From contig NZ_JAUSVK010000001.1 in assembly GCF_030814655.1 (NCBI RefSeq), forward strand, positions 6,083,001 through 6,147,000: 64,000 bases of DNA. Direction: 5' to 3'. Origin of the DNA: Labrys monachus. Lineage in GTDB: Bacteria > Pseudomonadota > Alphaproteobacteria > Rhizobiales > Labraceae. The position numbers were made by a program, and so were the translations under genes. Positions 8,208-16,688 of the stretch are shown in pieces. Positions within the stretch are counted from its first letter, which is position 1; each line of letters begins with the position of its first letter. The notes beneath the pieces are model-generated. The model ran no database searches. It saw only the letters and a list, made by a program, of their open reading frames with translations, and was not told where the DNA came from.

Positions 8208-9299
8208 CTAGATCGCTTCGAGCAGCCTTTTCATGCGATTGACACGATAACGAATGCGAGCCGGTGTGTTAGTGCCGGTACGGACAGACTTATCGAACTC
8301 AGCCTCATCAAACAGCGCGCGCGTCTGGCCCTGAACAGCGGCTTGATGATTGGCAGCTTTGTCGGCTACCTGCTGTGAGATTTGAGACGCAGATATCATT
8401 TGGGCGTCGTACATGCCGGCGAGGGTTTGATCGCGCCAGCCCTGCCCTTCAGGCCGACGGAAAGCGTAATCCCCCCAAATTGCCTGACACCGATCCATGG
8501 CTTGATTGAAAGTCGCGGCGAGATTCTCGACTTTCAGCCCACTATCGAGCTGGTGACGCCGCATGTATTCATCCATTTCCTTCACAAGGCTGCCGCTGAA
8601 GATGGCAATGCGCTCGGAAAGCGTGAGAAATCGAAGCACGTATTCAGCGTCGTCCATCTCGCGATAGGCTGCCGACTTATGTCCATCGATTTTGAGCCGC
8701 TGGCGCAAGAATTGATTCTCGGAGAGCGTGTAAATCCGATCGTTAAGTGGGCCTCTAAAGGCCACGTTTCGGATCTCCTGGGCGTTAAGCGCTTCACCAC
8801 CGCGATTGAGCCTAAGAAAGACCTCATATTTCAGCATCGGGTCGGTTTGCTTCAGCAGAGTTACAACGCGTAAATACGGGCGGAGCCGGAACGAATTTGT
8901 AATTTCACTAGGCAAATCGTCAAATTTCAAGCCCTGAGCTTCCGTCAACCGTTCCAAATTGCGAAGGGTCAACCTACCGAAGATGAAATCGGAAATCGCG
9001 CGCAGGCGTTGCTTTCCGTCGATTGCGGTATAGGTGCCTGATAGCTCTTCAGCGAGATAGACCGGCGGGACAGGAACGTTTAGCAGAAACGACTCAATCA
9101 ACGCTGACTGCTTATCTGGGGACCATCGCTCACGTCGCTGGAATCCTGGTTGCAGATCGATTGCATTGTCTTCCACCATTTGCGCGAGCGTCGCTAAAGG
9201 CAGGTCTGCGGTTTGCACAACTAGCTTTGACTGCGCTTCGCGGAAACTCGATATCAGCTTTTCCAGCGGTAACATGCTCGCCCCTGCCACTTTACTCAA
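8208..9299 (-). CDS. DUF262 (GmrSD/ParB-like) protein of a defence-like operon
   Basis: This 363-residue protein carries the DUF262 hallmarks: LQPGFQRRERWSPDKQ near residues 49-63 and the nucleotide-binding/cleavage motif DGKQRLRAI near 94-102, a variant of the usual DGQQR. DUF262 domains are ParB/sulfiredoxin-fold NTPases found in type IV restriction enzymes such as GmrSD and in several antiphage systems. The DUF1524 nuclease domain common in GmrSD is absent, which fits a two-gene arrangement where the nuclease is the partner. The HEPN gene starts two bases after the stop. Start is uncertain: TTG 9299 has AGGAGG 9 bases upstream; ATG 9275 has AGGGG at closer spacing. Confidence 0.8.
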   Translation of the reverse strand: MSKVAGASMLPLEKLISSFREAQSKLVVQTADLPLATLAQMVEDNAIDLQPGFQRRERWSPDKQSALIESFLLNVPVPPVYLAEELSGTYTAIDGKQRLRAISDFIFGRLTLRNLERLTEAQGLKFDDLPSEITNSFRLRPYLRVVTLLKQTDPMLKYEVFLRLNRGGEALNAQEIRNVAFRGPLNDRIYTLSENQFLRQRLKIDGHKSAAYREMDDAEYVLRFLTLSERIAIFSGSLVKEMDEYMRRHQLDSGLKVENLAATFNQAMDRCQAIWGDYAFRRPEGQGWRDQTLAGMYDAQMISASQISQQVADKAANHQAAVQGQTRALFDEAEFDKSVRTGTNTPARIRYRVNRMKRLLEAI

Positions 9300-9415
9300 T
9301 TCGGCATTCCTCCTTTCTCTTACCCCTTTTCAGAGGCTTCTGCATCGAGCCAGGCGGACCGCTCCTCCCCGCCCAGATTGCACCGGTCTCGGGATCGCGG
9401 CACTCGAATCGTAGA
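9292..9415 (-). pseudogene. Remnant of an H-NS-family nucleoid protein C-terminus
   Basis: Reading the minus strand gives RDPETGAIWAGR, then in the next frame RSAWLDAEASEK, then back in the first frame GKRKEECRIE and a stop. Stitched together this matches the H-NS C-terminal DNA-binding domain pattern (YRDPETGxTWSGRGRxPxWL...GK...F.I). Two compensating frameshifts are needed, so it is either decayed or affected by sequence errors. The group II intron ends immediately upstream. The stop at 9292-9294 overlaps the proposed TTG start of the DUF262 gene. The call rests on motif memory and is tentative. Confidence 0.45.
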
Positions 9416-9476
9416 GTCGAGGAAGGGCGCGGTAGCTTGTGCCGTTCGGCAACGCCCCGTTTCCCTTCCCCGCTCA

Positions 9477-9514
<38 letters not shown>

Positions 9515-9522
9515 GACAGACT

Positions 9523-10848
9523 TCATTGCAGGCTCACGGCGGTTGCCTTCGGCGTCGTGGTGAGTTGCTTGACCCCGAGTGTCCCGAAGATTTCTCTCCA
9601 GGGGAAGGGCCGCGTTCCTCGTCCACCTTCCTTGTGCCGCTTGGCGAGGAAGCGTCTGACGCGATCACAGATGTGCCGATCGATGGCCCGATAGGCCGCA
9701 GCCCGGGTGCCATAGCCAAAATACGCCGACCAGCCAGTCAGAAGACCGTTCAGCCTGTCGCGCACGTCTGGCCATGCTCCCTTGTTGCCTGGCACCAGAA
9801 GGTCACCGATCTTGGTCTTGATCCGTTTCACGCTCTTTCTGGAGGGACTTGCGCCCGAATACCTCTGGCCATCCCGTTTCCGGAACTTCGGACCAAACGT
9901 GTAGCCGAGGAAGTCGAAGCTGTCCGCGCCGGCATCCTTCACCGAGGTTTTCGCCTCGTTGATGCTCAGCCCAAGCCTGATCATCACTGCCCTCGTCCAC
10001 GCGAGAGCCTCAGGCGCATGCCCGCGGCTGAGGATGACGAAGTCATCGGCATAGTTGACCAGATGCGCACGGAACGCCCGACTGCATCCTTGCCTCCGCC
10101 AATACTTCAGGAACCGGTTCATATAGAGGTTGGCAAGCAACGGGCTGACAACGCCGCCTTGCGGCGTGCCTCGCTTGTTGCTCTTGCCGCCACTCATGCG
10201 CCGGATACCACCACCATCCCGCTCCTCGACCGGAGCACGAAGCCACATCTTGATCAGATGCAGAACATGCCGGTCAACGATACGGCGAGCCACCGATTTG
10301 AGGAGCTCCGCATGCGGGATCGTGTCGAAGTATTTCGACAGATCGGCGTCGACGACATCCGTATACCCCTGTCGGATCAGCCGATGGGTCTGCGTGATGG
10401 CATCGAGCGCGCTTCGTTTGGGCCTATAGCCATAGGCATTGTCTTCCAGATCTGCCTCAAAGATCGGTTCCAGCACCAGCTTGGCAGCAGTCTGGGCCAC
10501 CCGGTCCCGGATCGTGGGAATACCCAAGGGCCTCTCCCCGCCACCGGGCTTGGGGATCATCACCCGCCGCACCGGCTCGGGCCGATACCTCTTCGAGGCA
10601 AGGTCCTCCCGCAAGGCTGCCAGCCATTTCTCCACCCCCGACCGCTCAATGTCCTCGAAGTGCACTCCATCCACGCCCGGAGCCCCGCCATTGTGACGGG
10701 CACACGCCCACGCATGAGCCAGAATGTCCGCGCGACAAATCTTGTCGTGGAGCAGATAGAAGCGGAAGGCAGGCTCCGCCTTCGCCTTGCAATACAGCTT
10801 CCTCTGAAGGTTCCTGATCTTATCCGGTGTTGCCAGGCTCATCGCCAA
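9523..10848 (-). CDS. ltrA: Group II intron reverse transcriptase/maturase
   Basis: This 441-residue protein has the ordered motifs of group II intron RTs: GAPGVDGV (RT0/1, near residue 55), RPLGIPTIRDRVAQ (near 107), DADLSKYFDTIPH (first catalytic Asp, near 167), GTPQGGVVSPLLAN (near 232), YADDFVIL (the YxDD catalytic centre, near 268) and LGLSINEAKT, FDFLGYTF. A maturase X domain (GWSAYFGYG, near 375) follows. No C-terminal HNH endonuclease is visible, so mobility would use nicked or replication-fork targets. It splices and reverse-transcribes the surrounding intron RNA. Confidence 0.93.
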   Translation of the reverse strand: MAMSLATPDKIRNLQRKLYCKAKAEPAFRFYLLHDKICRADILAHAWACARHNGGAPGVDGVHFEDIERSGVEKWLAALREDLASKRYRPEPVRRVMIPKPGGGERPLGIPTIRDRVAQTAAKLVLEPIFEADLEDNAYGYRPKRSALDAITQTHRLIRQGYTDVVDADLSKYFDTIPHAELLKSVARRIVDRHVLHLIKMWLRAPVEERDGGGIRRMSGGKSNKRGTPQGGVVSPLLANLYMNRFLKYWRRQGCSRAFRAHLVNYADDFVILSRGHAPEALAWTRAVMIRLGLSINEAKTSVKDAGADSFDFLGYTFGPKFRKRDGQRYSGASPSRKSVKRIKTKIGDLLVPGNKGAWPDVRDRLNGLLTGWSAYFGYGTRAAAYRAIDRHICDRVRRFLAKRHKEGGRGTRPFPWREIFGTLGVKQLTTTPKATAVSLQ

Positions 10849-11441
10849 TCACCCTATCCTCACCTTCTTCACAAGCGCATCTGAAGCAAGGGGCCTTCCC
10901 TCCACCGCAATTACCCGGTTTCGACAGTACTACGCCCCTCTCCGACTCCCGCTCGGTCCACCGCCCTGCGACGGCGCGAGGTATCATCCTCGACCAGCGG
11001 GTCTCCCCTGATGACCCGTCTCTCTCTTCCGGCGTGCCGTGCCCAATACCCCGGCGGATCAAACAGGTGCACGTGTCGATGGCTTCCCTGTCCGTACTGC
11101 CTTCCCCATCACCGTGGCGGGTCGGCATCCGCATCGCACCTTTCGAGGCCTGCTCAGGCTTCACTCACATTACGGCCCGTCGGATCGCTCAGCCACCCAA
11201 GGCGGCCTTTGTCACGAGGCTCCGACCCAGCAGATTACCCTGCCAAGCCGCTCGTCAGCTACCGAACCTATCGACTATTATCCGGGTGGAACCTACCTCC
11301 ACTAGAGAAACACGCCTACAGGGCGCACACGGTGACAGTGCATTTTATTTGGCGGGCATCAACGGAGTCGTTAAATGCGAATCTCGGTTTGACCAGTCTG
11401 TGACCAAGACCTAAGCACCCAAGACGTGGTAAAGTGAGGTA

Positions 11442-11518
11442 TGGCGCACCCAGCACGATTCGAACGTGCGACCTTTGCCTTCGGAGGGCAACGCTCTATC
11501 CAGCTGAGCTATGGGTGC
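11442..11518 (-). tRNA. tRNA-Arg (anticodon CCG)
   Basis: The 77-base minus-strand sequence folds as a full cloverleaf. The acceptor GCACCCA pairs with TGGGTGC, the D-arm is AGCTCAGCTGGATAGAGC, and the anticodon stem TTGCC/GGCAA encloses loop CTCCGAA (anticodon CCG). The T-loop is TTCGAAT, and the CCA end is encoded. It borders the accessory block on its 3' side, the side where integrative elements commonly insert. Confidence 0.95.
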
Positions 11519-11618
11519 TTCCGCAGTCCTTCTAGCCGATCGAATCGCTTCCCGCAATCGCCTGTTGCGGATCTCGTTCAGTTGAAGGGGGCCTCTCGCT
11601 CAGTTGAAGGTCTTGCGC

Positions 11619-12767
11619 TCAGTTGAAGGTCTTGCGCGGGTCGAGCGCGTCGCGCACCGCTTCGCCGATGAAGATCAGCAGGGAGAGGATGACGGCCATC
11701 ACCGCGAAGCCCGTCACGCTCAGCCAGTAGGCGTCGGGCTTGGCCTGGCCCTGCTGCAGGAGTTCGCCCAGCGAGGCGGTGCCGGGGGGCAGGCCGAAGC
11801 CGAGATAGTCGAGGGCGGTCAGCGTCGAGATCGAGCCCGAGAGGATGAAGGGCAGCATGGTCAGCGTCGCCACGGTGGCGTTGGGCAGGAGGTGCTTCCA
11901 GATGATCCTGGTGTTGGAAAGGCCGAGCGCGCGGGCGGCGCGGACATATTCGAAATTGCGCGCCCTGAGGAATTCGGCCCGCACCAGCGGCACCAGCGTC
12001 GTCCAGGAGAACAGCAGGAGGATGCCGAGCAGGATCCAGAAGCCGGGCGCCAGCACCGCCGAGATGATGATGAGCAGATAGAGCGACGGCACGCTCGTCC
12101 AGATCTCGATGGCGCGCTGGAAGGTGATGTCGACCCAGCCGCCGAAATAGCCCTGCACGGCGCCGGCGAGGATGCCGATGATCGAGGAGAAGAAGGTGAG
12201 GATCAGCCCGAACAGGATGGAGATGCGCGTGCCGTAGATGATGCGCGCCAGCACGTCGCGGGCATTGTCGTCGGTGCCGAGCCAGTTCCACTCGATGTCG
12301 CGGCAGGTCTTGCCGCCGACGCGCTCGGCGGCGGCCTTGCACTGGTCGTCCGCCAGCGTCCAGGTCGGCGCGGAGGGCGCCGGCTGCGGCAGATTGCGGT
12401 TGATGGTGTCGTAGGAGAAGCGGATCGGCGGCCACAGCACGAAGGCGTGGCGGTCGGCGAGCAGCTTGGCGACGAAGGGGTCGCGGAAATCGGCCTCGGT
12501 CTCGAAGTCGCCGCCGAAATCCGTTTCGGTGTAGGAGGTGAATGCCGGCCAGTAGAGATGGCCGCGGTCGACGATCAGCAGCGGGCGGCTGTTGGCGACC
12601 AGTTCGGCGAACAGGGTGACGACGAAGATGAACAGGAACAGCCAGAGCGCCCAATAGCCGCGCCGGTTGGACTTGAAGTTGCGCCAGCGCCGGCGGTTGA
12701 TCGGCGAAAGCGCAAAATGGCTGCCGCGGACGGCGGCGGGGCTCGGCGTCGCGGCCTCGGTCGCCAT
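11619..12767 (-). CDS. yejE: ABC peptide transporter permease, YejE-like
   Basis: This 382-residue inner-membrane protein has an N-terminal cytoplasmic tail, one membrane helix (residues about 38-58), a large periplasmic loop typical of YejE, and five further helices. The EAA permease loop YVRAARALGLSNTRIIWKHL (near residue 288) contacts the ATPase. It would form the channel with YejB for import of peptides. The yejB stop and yejE start are one base apart, so they are cotranscribed. No ATPase (yejF) follows: the next feature is tRNA-Arg. The rest of the transporter must be elsewhere. Confidence 0.88.
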   Translation of the reverse strand: MATEAATPSPAAVRGSHFALSPINRRRWRNFKSNRRGYWALWLFLFIFVVTLFAELVANSRPLLIVDRGHLYWPAFTSYTETDFGGDFETEADFRDPFVAKLLADRHAFVLWPPIRFSYDTINRNLPQPAPSAPTWTLADDQCKAAAERVGGKTCRDIEWNWLGTDDNARDVLARIIYGTRISILFGLILTFFSSIIGILAGAVQGYFGGWVDITFQRAIEIWTSVPSLYLLIIISAVLAPGFWILLGILLLFSWTTLVPLVRAEFLRARNFEYVRAARALGLSNTRIIWKHLLPNATVATLTMLPFILSGSISTLTALDYLGFGLPPGTASLGELLQQGQAKPDAYWLSVTGFAVMAVILSLLIFIGEAVRDALDPRKTFN

Positions 12768-12768
12768 C

Positions 12769-13860
12769 TCAGACCTCCCGCGCTTCGAAGTCGATCCTGG
12801 GATCGATCAGCATGTAGACGAGGTCGGTGATCAGGCCGACGACGAGCGCGACCAGCGAGAAGATGTAGAGATTGGCGAGGACGATGGGATAATCCCGGTC
12901 GACCAGCGCGTTGTAGCTGAGCCAGCCGAGGCCATCGAGGGAGAAGGTGCGCTCGATCAGCAGCGCGCCGGTGAACAAGGCGCTGATGAAGGCGGCGGGA
13001 AAGCCGGCGATGACGATCAGCATCGCGTTGCGGAAGACATGGCCGTAGAGCACCCGGGTGGAGGACAGGCCCTTCATCCGCGCCGTCAGCACATATTGCT
13101 TGCGGATCTCGTCGAGGAAGGAATTCTTGGTGAGGATGGTCAGCGTCGCGAAGGCCGAGAAGCTCATGGCGATGAGCGGCAGCGTCATGTGCCAGGCATA
13201 GTCGGTGATCTTGTGCCAGAGCGAGAACTCCGACCAGTTCTCCGAGACGAGGCCGCGATTGGGGAAGATCTGCCAGAAGCTCGAGCCGGCAAAGAGGGTG
13301 AGCAGCAGGATCGCCAGGGTGAAGCCGGGTATGGCGTAGCCGACCACGACGATGCCGCTGGTCCATGCGTCGAAGCGCGAGCCGTCCATCATGGCCTTGC
13401 GGACGCCGAGCGGGATCGAGATGAGATAGCTCAGCAGCGTCACCCACAGGCCGATGGAGACGGAGACCGGCAGCTTCTGCTCGATCAAGGTGAGAACGGG
13501 CGTGTCGCGGAAGAAGCTCTTGCCGAAATCGAAGGTCACATAGTTCCGCATCATGATCCAGAAGCGCTCATAGGCCGGCTTGTCGAGCCCGTATTGCTTC
13601 CGGAGACTTTCGATGAAGGCGGGATCGAGCCCCTGGGAACCGCGATATTGGGAGGAGGACGAATCGGCGCCGGCCGGCTGGCCCTGCCCGCCGAAATCGC
13701 CCCCGCCTCCCATGCGGTCGCCGCCATTGCCCGAGAGGACCGCCACCATGCGCTCCACCGGCCCGCCCGGCACGAACTGGATCACCGCGAAGGAGATCAG
13801 CATGATGCCGAACAGCGTCGGCAGGATCAGCAGGAGGCGGCGGAGGATATAGGCGGGCAT
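12769..13860 (-). CDS. yejB: ABC peptide transporter permease, YejB-like
   Basis: This 363-residue permease begins with the membrane segment of the family (RRLLLILPTLFGIMLISF, residues 7-24). It has the long periplasmic insertion after helix 1 (about residues 40-120, Gly/Ser-rich at 48-70) and an EAA loop (QYVLTARMKGLSSTRVLYGH, near residue 262). It pairs with YejE. No binding protein (yejA) is seen upstream; the 160 bases before it contain a dispersed repeat and the lptB stop. Confidence 0.88.
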   Translation of the reverse strand: MPAYILRRLLLILPTLFGIMLISFAVIQFVPGGPVERMVAVLSGNGGDRMGGGGDFGGQGQPAGADSSSSQYRGSQGLDPAFIESLRKQYGLDKPAYERFWIMMRNYVTFDFGKSFFRDTPVLTLIEQKLPVSVSIGLWVTLLSYLISIPLGVRKAMMDGSRFDAWTSGIVVVGYAIPGFTLAILLLTLFAGSSFWQIFPNRGLVSENWSEFSLWHKITDYAWHMTLPLIAMSFSAFATLTILTKNSFLDEIRKQYVLTARMKGLSSTRVLYGHVFRNAMLIVIAGFPAAFISALFTGALLIERTFSLDGLGWLSYNALVDRDYPIVLANLYIFSLVALVVGLITDLVYMLIDPRIDFEAREV

Positions 13861-13870
13861 ACGGAATCCT

Positions 13871-13920
13871 AGAGCATTTTCCGGAAAAGTTCACAGACTT
13901 CTCGATCGAGAAAATGCGCC
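13871..13920. repeat. Dispersed repeat, copy 1 (related copy at 43788-43835)
   Basis: This block contains CATTTTCCGGAAAAG and, further on, TCGATCGAGAAAATGCGCC. A clearly related block lies at 43788-43835, where it encodes the N-terminus of the murein endopeptidase. The two copies align over about 49 bases with scattered mismatches. Confidence 0.7.
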
Positions 13921-14020
13921 GAGCAAGGAGCGGGAGAACATTGCGGTCCGATGCGATCGCCATTCGCCCCGGAGCCTGATCGGGCCGGCGGGATTCGCTG
14001 CGATGACGCCGATCGCCGCC

Positions 14021-14872
14021 TCACATCCTGAATTCGCTGCCGAGATAGAGGCGGCGCGCCTCGGGATTGTCGATGATCTCCTGCGGCGTGCCCTGGGTGA
14101 GCACATGGCCGGAATGGATGATGTAGGCGCGGTCGATCAGCGCCAGCGTCTCGCGCACATTGTGGTCGGTGACGAGCACGCCGATGCCGCGATTGGTGAG
14201 ATGGCGCACCAGGGTCTGGATGTCGCCGACGGCGATCGGGTCGATGCCGGCGAAAGGCTCGTCGAGCAGCATGAAGGAGGGCCGGCCGGCCAAAGCGCGG
14301 GCGATCTCGACGCGCCGGCGCTCGCCGCCCGACAGCGCGATCGAGGGGGTCTTGCGCAGGCGCTGGATGCGGAACTCGTCGAGGAGCTCGTCGAGCTGGT
14401 TCTCGCGCTCCACCCGGTCCGGCTCGACGATCTCCAGCACGGCGCGGATGTTCTGCTCGACATTGAGGCCGCGAAAGATCGAGGCCTCCTGCGGCAGATA
14501 GCCGATGCCCAGGCGCGCGCGCCGGTACATCGGCAGATGGGTGACGTCGTAGCCGTCCAGCTCGACGCGGCCTCGGTCGGGCGGCACCAGGCCGGTGACC
14601 ATGTAGAACACCGTGGTCTTGCCGGCGCCGTTCGGCCCGAGCAGGCCGACGGCCTCGCCGCGCCTGACCTCCAGGCTGACATCGCTGACGACCTCGCGCT
14701 TGCCATAGGTCTTGGCGATGGAATGCACCGAGAGAATGCCCTCGGCGGTTTCGGCGTAGCTGCCGCCTCCCCCGCCCGATTCATACTCGACTGCCCCGGT
14801 TCCCGCCGGTCCGCGTCGTTCCAAAGGCAGCCAGGCCACGATGGACAAGTCCTCTATTGATTTCGCATTCAT
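14021..14872 (-). CDS. lptB: LPS export ABC transporter ATP-binding protein LptB
   Basis: LptB is the cytoplasmic ATPase that powers lipopolysaccharide extraction by LptFG and transfer through LptC and LptA. This 283-residue copy has Walker A GPNGAGKTT (near residue 79), the Q-loop in GYLPQEASIF, the signature LSGGERRRVEIARAL (near 178), Walker B MLLDEPFAGIDP (near 199) and the switch His in VTDHNVRETL. About 45 extra N-terminal residues with a Gly-rich stretch precede the usual start, so the true start could lie further in. It follows lptA after 182 bases. In many Rhizobiales rpoN follows lptB; here it does not. Confidence 0.93.
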   Translation of the reverse strand: MNAKSIEDLSIVAWLPLERRGPAGTGAVEYESGGGGGSYAETAEGILSVHSIAKTYGKREVVSDVSLEVRRGEAVGLLGPNGAGKTTVFYMVTGLVPPDRGRVELDGYDVTHLPMYRRARLGIGYLPQEASIFRGLNVEQNIRAVLEIVEPDRVERENQLDELLDEFRIQRLRKTPSIALSGGERRRVEIARALAGRPSFMLLDEPFAGIDPIAVGDIQTLVRHLTNRGIGVLVTDHNVRETLALIDRAYIIHSGHVLTQGTPQEIIDNPEARRLYLGSEFRM

Positions 14873-15054
14873 GCCGATGGCGGCCGGGCATCCACCGATG
14901 CCCGCCGCCGGGCGCGCACCGCTTGCGCTGCGGGCGCGAAGCGGGAAAGCGGGCCGTCGTCATGCCGCGCCCTCCCTTGCATCCGGCGCGCCGGCGCAAG
15001 AAAGGGACGCTTCCCCCATGAAACACGCGCAATGTTTCAGTCAGATTTCTGGTT

Positions 15055-15771
15055 TCAGTCGGATTTCTGCTGCTGGCTGTTGACGAAGAGGCCGGTGGTG
15101 CCGCCCATCACATTGGCGATGCCCGTCTTGAGATTGACGACCAGCTTCTTGCCCTTCACGACGTTCGAGCCCTGCACCATCACGACCTCGCGGCCGGTCA
15201 GGGTCGCCATGTTGGTGGCCATGTCGAAGACGCCCTCGTCGCCGGTCGCCTTCTGGTCCTTCGAGGTCACCACGACGCTGCCCTTGGCGATCAGCTTCTT
15301 GATCGAATTGGCCTGCGCGCCGGACGTGCCGCCCGCCGCCTTGCCCTCGGCGGCAGCCGGCTTGGCGCCGGCGTCCGGCGTCTTGGTGGCATCGCCGGAC
15401 TTGGTGGCATCGCCGGACTTGGTGGCATCGCCGGACTTGGTGGCATCGCCGGACTTGGCCCCGTCAGCGGGCTTGGCGGCCGAGCCGTTGACGGCGCTGT
15501 TGTCGTAGAAGACCGTGAGCTCGTTGGCATGCAGCACGGATTCGCCCTGCGTCGCCACGACATTGCCGCTGAAGATCGCCTTCTGCTCGTCCTGGTGCAC
15601 CTCGAGCGAATCCGACTTGACGTCGACGGGCTTGCCGTTATCGGACGAGAAGCCCTGGAAGGGGCTGGATGCCTTCTTCTCCTTCTCCGCCGCCCCTGCC
15701 GCCACGGGCATCAATGCAAGAGCGAGCGGTACCAGCACGAGCGGTGCCAGCCGGCCGAATTTCGTCATCAT
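15055..15771 (-). CDS. lptA: Periplasmic LPS transport protein LptA
   Basis: LptA forms the periplasmic bridge that carries LPS to the outer membrane. This 238-residue protein has a signal peptide (hydrophobic to AAGAA near residue 28) and the OstA/LptA jelly-roll signature VDVKSDSLEVHQDEQKAIFS (near residue 49) and GNVVATQG. A low-complexity insertion of four perfect KSGDAT units plus Ala/Pro-rich sequence (about residues 100-150) interrupts the domain; that is unusual and is encoded by an 18-base tandem repeat. The start overlaps the lptC stop by four bases, so the genes are translationally coupled. Confidence 0.9.
   Translation of the reverse strand: MMTKFGRLAPLVLVPLALALMPVAAGAAEKEKKASSPFQGFSSDNGKPVDVKSDSLEVHQDEQKAIFSGNVVATQGESVLHANELTVFYDNSAVNGSAAKPADGAKSGDATKSGDATKSGDATKSGDATKTPDAGAKPAAAEGKAAGGTSGAQANSIKKLIAKGSVVVTSKDQKATGDEGVFDMATNMATLTGREVVMVQGSNVVKGKKLVVNLKTGIANVMGGTTGLFVNSQQQKSD
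15385..15456 (-). repeat. Four perfect 18-base tandem repeats inside lptA
   Basis: The plus-strand unit GGTGGCATCGCCGGACTT occurs four times without mismatch (15385-15402, 15403-15420, 15421-15438, 15439-15456). It encodes a six-residue repeat on the minus strand. Perfect identity suggests recent expansion and possible length variation between strains. Confidence 0.95.
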
Positions 15772-16538
15772 GGTGAAGATCCCCCCTGAACAGCATCGGT
15801 AGGAAGCGGCGTGGACCCGGTCTGCTCGGCCGGTTCCTGCCCCTCGGCAGCCGCGGCGGGCGAAGCGTCCGCCTGCGGATTCTGCGGTGTGCGGAAATGG
15901 GCGGTGACGCCGCCCTGGAACGTGATCTTGCCGCCGCCGTCGACGATGTCGATGCCGTTGCCGGAGATCGAGCCGTTGGCGAGGTTCACCGTGACGGGAT
16001 CGGAACTCTTCACCGTTCCCGCCTTGAAGTCGATCGTGCCGCTCTGCAGCAGCGCATCGTAGCCCTTGGTCGACTTCACCTTCACATTATCCTGCAGCGA
16101 CAGGATTTCCGCGTCGGAATTGAACTTGCCGCCATCGGCGGTCATGGTCGTCTCGCTCTTGTCGACCATGGTGATCACCGCGTCGAGATGGGTGAGGTCG
16201 ATGAGCCCGGGCGCGGCGATCTTCTGCGACGCCGTCTTGGCGGTGACGTTGTAGGACTGCTGGCGCTTGTTGAAGCCCGTCAGATGCGGCAGCTCCATCA
16301 CGAGCTTGCCGCCGTCGACCCCGACCTGCCCGACATTCACCGTCACGTTCTCCGCCCGGAAGGGATTGAACCAGGCGAAGAAGACGAAGGAAGCCATTCC
16401 CAGCACGGCGACCGTGGGGACGGCGAATTTCAGAAAACGCACCAGCCTGCTGTGCGAGCGGGCGGCGTGAAAGGCGCTCTCGCGGGAAAAAGCCGCGGAC
16501 GGCGCCCCCTTGCCTCGCGAATCGATGATATCGGCCAA
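15768..16538 (-). CDS. lptC: LPS export protein LptC
   Basis: LptC is a bitopic inner-membrane protein that passes LPS from LptBFG to LptA. This 256-residue protein has one transmembrane helix (residues about 37-57, AVPTVAVLGMASFVFFAWF) followed by a periplasmic LptC jelly-roll domain (DUF1239 type), for example DNVKVKSTKGYDALLQSG near residue 148. The C-terminus is Ala/Pro/Glu-rich. It is the first gene of the lptC-lptA-lptB run. An IS630-family element occupies the region upstream, between it and the RNase D gene, and probably displaces the native promoter or readthrough from rnd. Confidence 0.88.
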   Translation of the reverse strand: MADIIDSRGKGAPSAAFSRESAFHAARSHSRLVRFLKFAVPTVAVLGMASFVFFAWFNPFRAENVTVNVGQVGVDGGKLVMELPHLTGFNKRQQSYNVTAKTASQKIAAPGLIDLTHLDAVITMVDKSETTMTADGGKFNSDAEILSLQDNVKVKSTKGYDALLQSGTIDFKAGTVKSSDPVTVNLANGSISGNGIDIVDGGGKITFQGGVTAHFRTPQNPQADASPAAAAEGQEPAEQTGSTPLPTDAVQGGSSP

Positions 16539-16688
16539 TGCAGTACCTTTCCGCGGCGTAAACCGGGCACGATCGATCCATCATATTGCGATGCGGAACC
16601 TGCACGTCAACCCGGCGCCGTGCGTCGGGGCATCACTGCCAGCGATTCCTCAACGTTGGGTGAAAATGGCAACAACCTTTTTCATATA

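Noticed and set aside
9523-10848. Reverse transcriptase considered as a retron or diversity-generating element
   Set aside because: A group II intron 5' boundary, domain V and a maturase X domain are present; no retron msr/msd or variable repeat is seen.
15385-15456. Regular repeats considered as a CRISPR array
   Set aside because: The units are directly contiguous with no spacers and keep the lptA reading frame.
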